Positions 63,246 through 64,000 of a stretch of 64,000 bases of DNA are shown here, one piece after another. Origin of the DNA: JAIBJN01 sp963825255 (GTDB taxonomy: Bacteria > Actinomycetota > Thermoleophilia > Gaiellales > Gaiellaceae); NCBI GenBank assembly GCA_963825255.1, contig CAWGSF010000009.1:1054001-1118000 (forward strand), in the 5' to 3' direction. The first letter of the stretch is position 1; each line of letters begins with the position of its first letter. The notes beneath the pieces are model-generated. The model worked only from the letters and a program-made list of their open reading frames with translations. It made no database searches and was not told the origin of the DNA. The translations under genes and the position numbers were made by a program.

Positions 63246-64000
63246 GTGGTCGCCCGGCTGCTCGACCCGCGCCTGACACGTCGCACGCAGGCGGTCCGCG
63301 GCCTCCTGGCCGCGGATGCCGCGCTCGGCGTCTTCGCCGCCCTGCTCGTCCTCGCCCAGGCGGTCCTGATCGCGCGCGTCGCGGCACGGGGGTTCGGAGG
63401 TGCGTCGCTCGCGGACGTGGCCGTCCCGCTCGGGCTACTCGTGGCCGTCGTGGCGGGGCGCGCGGCCGCCGCCTGGGGCTTCGAGGTCGCCGGGCGCCGT
63501 GCGGCGGCAAGCGTCGTCTCCCGCCTGCGGCTCGAGGTCGTCGAGCGGAGGCTCCGCGACCGGCCGGCCGCCCTCGACGGCGCCGAGAGCGCCGAGGTGG
63601 CGACGGCGGCCGTCGGCGGCGTCGACGCGCTCGAGACGACGTTCGCGCGCTACCTCCCGCAGGTGGTCCTCGCGATCGTGGTGCCGATCGCGGTGCTCGC
63701 CCTCGTCGCCTCGATCGACCTCGTCTCGGCAGGGATCATGCTGCTCACTCTTCCGCTGGTTCCCGTCTTCATGTGGCTGATCGGCCGCACCACGGAGCGG
63801 CGAACGCGTGAGCGCTGGCAGGCGTTGGCGCTCCTCGCGACCCACTTCCTCGACGTCGTGCGCGGGTTGCCGACGCTGCGCGCGTTCAACCGCGGCGCCG
63901 CGCAGGCCGGGCGGATCGAGGAGGTGAGCGACCGGTATCGCCGGGCGACGATGGGGACGCTGCGGGTCGCCTTCCTCTCCGGGGCCGTGCTGGAGCTGGC
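63246..64000 (+). CDS. cydD: CydD-like ABC exporter, transmembrane domain (partial)
   Basis: Starts GTG three bases after cydB and is cut by the right edge (251 codons seen). VVARLLDPRLTRRTQAVRGL, then helices LLAADAALGVFAALLVLAQA and VAVPLGLLVAVVAGRAAAAW, a linker with LRLEVVERRLRDRPAALDGA, then YLPQVVLAIVVPIAVLALVA and the RGLPTLRAFNRGAAQ sequence of type I ABC exporters. Position after cydAB and the DPRL start identify CydD, part of the CydDC thiol exporter needed for bd oxidase assembly. The nucleotide-binding domain is beyond the window. Confidence 0.88.
   Translation, partial: MVARLLDPRLTRRTQAVRGLLAADAALGVFAALLVLAQAVLIARVAARGFGGASLADVAVPLGLLVAVVAGRAAAAWGFEVAGRRAAASVVSRLRLEVVERRLRDRPAALDGAESAEVATAAVGGVDALETTFARYLPQVVLAIVVPIAVLALVASIDLVSAGIMLLTLPLVPVFMWLIGRTTERRTRERWQALALLATHFLDVVRGLPTLRAFNRGAAQAGRIEEVSDRYRRATMGTLRVAFLSGAVLEL

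Overview
This is a high-GC window (GC-rich third codon positions, frequent GTG starts, many 4-nt stop/start overlaps) from an Actinomycetota-like chromosome. A Gram-positive type perfect LexA box and the rplM-rpsI-glmM-glmS order fit this. I suspect a deep-branching class such as Thermoleophilia, but that placement is inference. No rRNA, tRNA, CRISPR array, insertion sequence, prophage or replication origin is visible. Both ends cut through genes.

Left part (1-24.9 kb) is mostly housekeeping. It holds acylphosphatase and MFS transporters, a uracil-DNA-glycosylase-like protein, ribosomal proteins L13 and S9, then GlmM and GlmS (wall amino-sugar supply). A CopC-CopD copper protein and ArfB (ribosome rescue) follow. 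A tightly overlapping operon then runs HAD phosphatase-acpS-nnr-alr-cca. After it come a thioredoxin-like protein, a PlsC-type acyltransferase, a flippase-like membrane protein, a PAP2 protein, two short-chain dehydrogenases (one is FabI), RidA, a flavin reductase, an SOS-controlled small gene, an MBL hydrolase and an agmatinase. Several RNA-like elements lie here: a terminator-like hairpin before rplM, a long helix that would hide the glmM ribosome-binding site, and a repeated perfect palindrome sitting exactly between convergent genes.

Middle part (25-49 kb) is a dense accessory region of membrane and stress genes. A minus-strand set comes first (membrane phosphodiesterase, flippase-like protein, AI-2E permease, NfeD). 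A plus-strand run follows: SHOCT protein, two DUF6325 paralogues, small basic peptide, DHA2 exporter, small protein, and a DUF1269-like domain fused to an arylsulfatase. It continues with an SDR, a flavodoxin-like protein, a STAS protein, GAP-family proteins, a SulP transporter, a class II amidotransferase, glutamate decarboxylase, a DMT transporter and an NDH-2 dehydrogenase. Much of 39-43 kb and 46-49 kb is broken by single-base indels that look like assembly error, because the coding pattern resumes in another frame within a few dozen bases.

Right part (49-64 kb) is a coherent carbon and energy module. SCP2-like protein, glycogen-debranching-type glucosidase, zwf, GH15 glucoamylase-like enzyme, GMC oxidoreductase, aldose 1-epimerase and rpiA run on the plus strand, nearly all with overlapping stops and starts. 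gnd-pgl converge on them. Together they could take alpha-glucan to glucose units and through the oxidative pentose phosphate pathway, giving NADPH and pentoses. Cytochrome bd oxidase genes cydA-cydB-cydD(partial) follow; with the upstream NDH-2 they suggest a low-oxygen-tolerant respiratory branch.
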